Assembly: GCA_021841985.1 (NCBI GenBank)
Contig: JAKCCP010000292.1
Span: forward strand, 1-7,907
Length of the DNA: 7,907 bases
Direction of reading: 5' to 3'
From: Pseudomonadota bacterium
GTDB taxonomy: Bacteria; Pseudomonadota; Alphaproteobacteria; Acetobacterales; Acetobacteraceae
Shown here one piece after another: positions 7,900 to 7,907 of the stretch (position 1 is the first letter of the stretch; each line of letters begins with the position of its first letter). The notes under the pieces are model-generated. The model ran no database searches. It was given only the letters and a program-made list of their open reading frames with translations, and was not told the DNA's origin. Made by a program: the position numbers and the translations under genes.

Positions 7900-7907
7900 C
7901 ACCCCCT
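7900..7907 (-). promoter_or_regulatory. Ribosome binding site of the dehydrogenase gene
   Basis: The minus strand reads AGGGGGTG, ending 8 bases before the ATG at 7889-7891, and reaches the right edge of the window. It supports this start over the in-frame Met10. The promoter, and any gene upstream, lies outside the window. Confidence 0.6.

Overview
The window is a gene-dense, GC-rich stretch whose codons mostly end in G or C. Gene content and base composition suggest an alphaproteobacterium, perhaps of the Rhodospirillales/Acetobacteraceae type. That placement is an inference; no rRNA or other marker gene is present.

Layout from left to right: (1) the N-terminal part of a major facilitator superfamily (MFS) transporter on the minus strand, cut by the left window edge (1-850); (2) a divergent 151-bp gap, then one plus-strand gene for a family-2-like glycosyltransferase (1002-1865); (3) after a 9-bp convergent gap, a minus-strand block reading right to left. 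It begins with an LDHD/Dld-type FAD-dependent D-2-hydroxyacid (D-lactate) dehydrogenase (7891-6494). This is followed by a complete HAAT-family (branched-chain amino acid type) ABC importer: Tat-like-signal binding protein (6401-5172), permeases LivH (5162-4278) and LivM (4281-3334), and ATPases LivG (3337-2582) and LivF (2579-1875).

The importer genes are packed as one operon. There is a 9-bp gap between the binding protein and livH, a 4-bp TTGA overlap from livH to livM, a 4-bp GTGA overlap from livM to livG, and a 2-bp gap from livG to livF. livM therefore probably starts at TTG and livG at GTG. The largest break is the 92 bp between the dehydrogenase and the binding protein. It holds a strong ribosome binding site, a 10-bp direct repeat with a 15-bp period, and a weak promoter-like pair, so the importer may have its own regulated promoter as well as read-through from the dehydrogenase gene.

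The most interesting biological reading is functional: a flavin dehydrogenase of the D-lactate / D-2-hydroxyacid class sits directly in front of a Liv-type importer. The importer may bring in 2-hydroxy acids, for example hydroxy analogues of branched-chain amino acids, which the dehydrogenase then oxidises to 2-oxo acids. This is inference from linkage. All components belong to well-known families, and I see no phage, CRISPR, transposon, tRNA or rRNA, and no clearly undescribed system. The other long open frames opposite these genes look like shadows caused by high GC.
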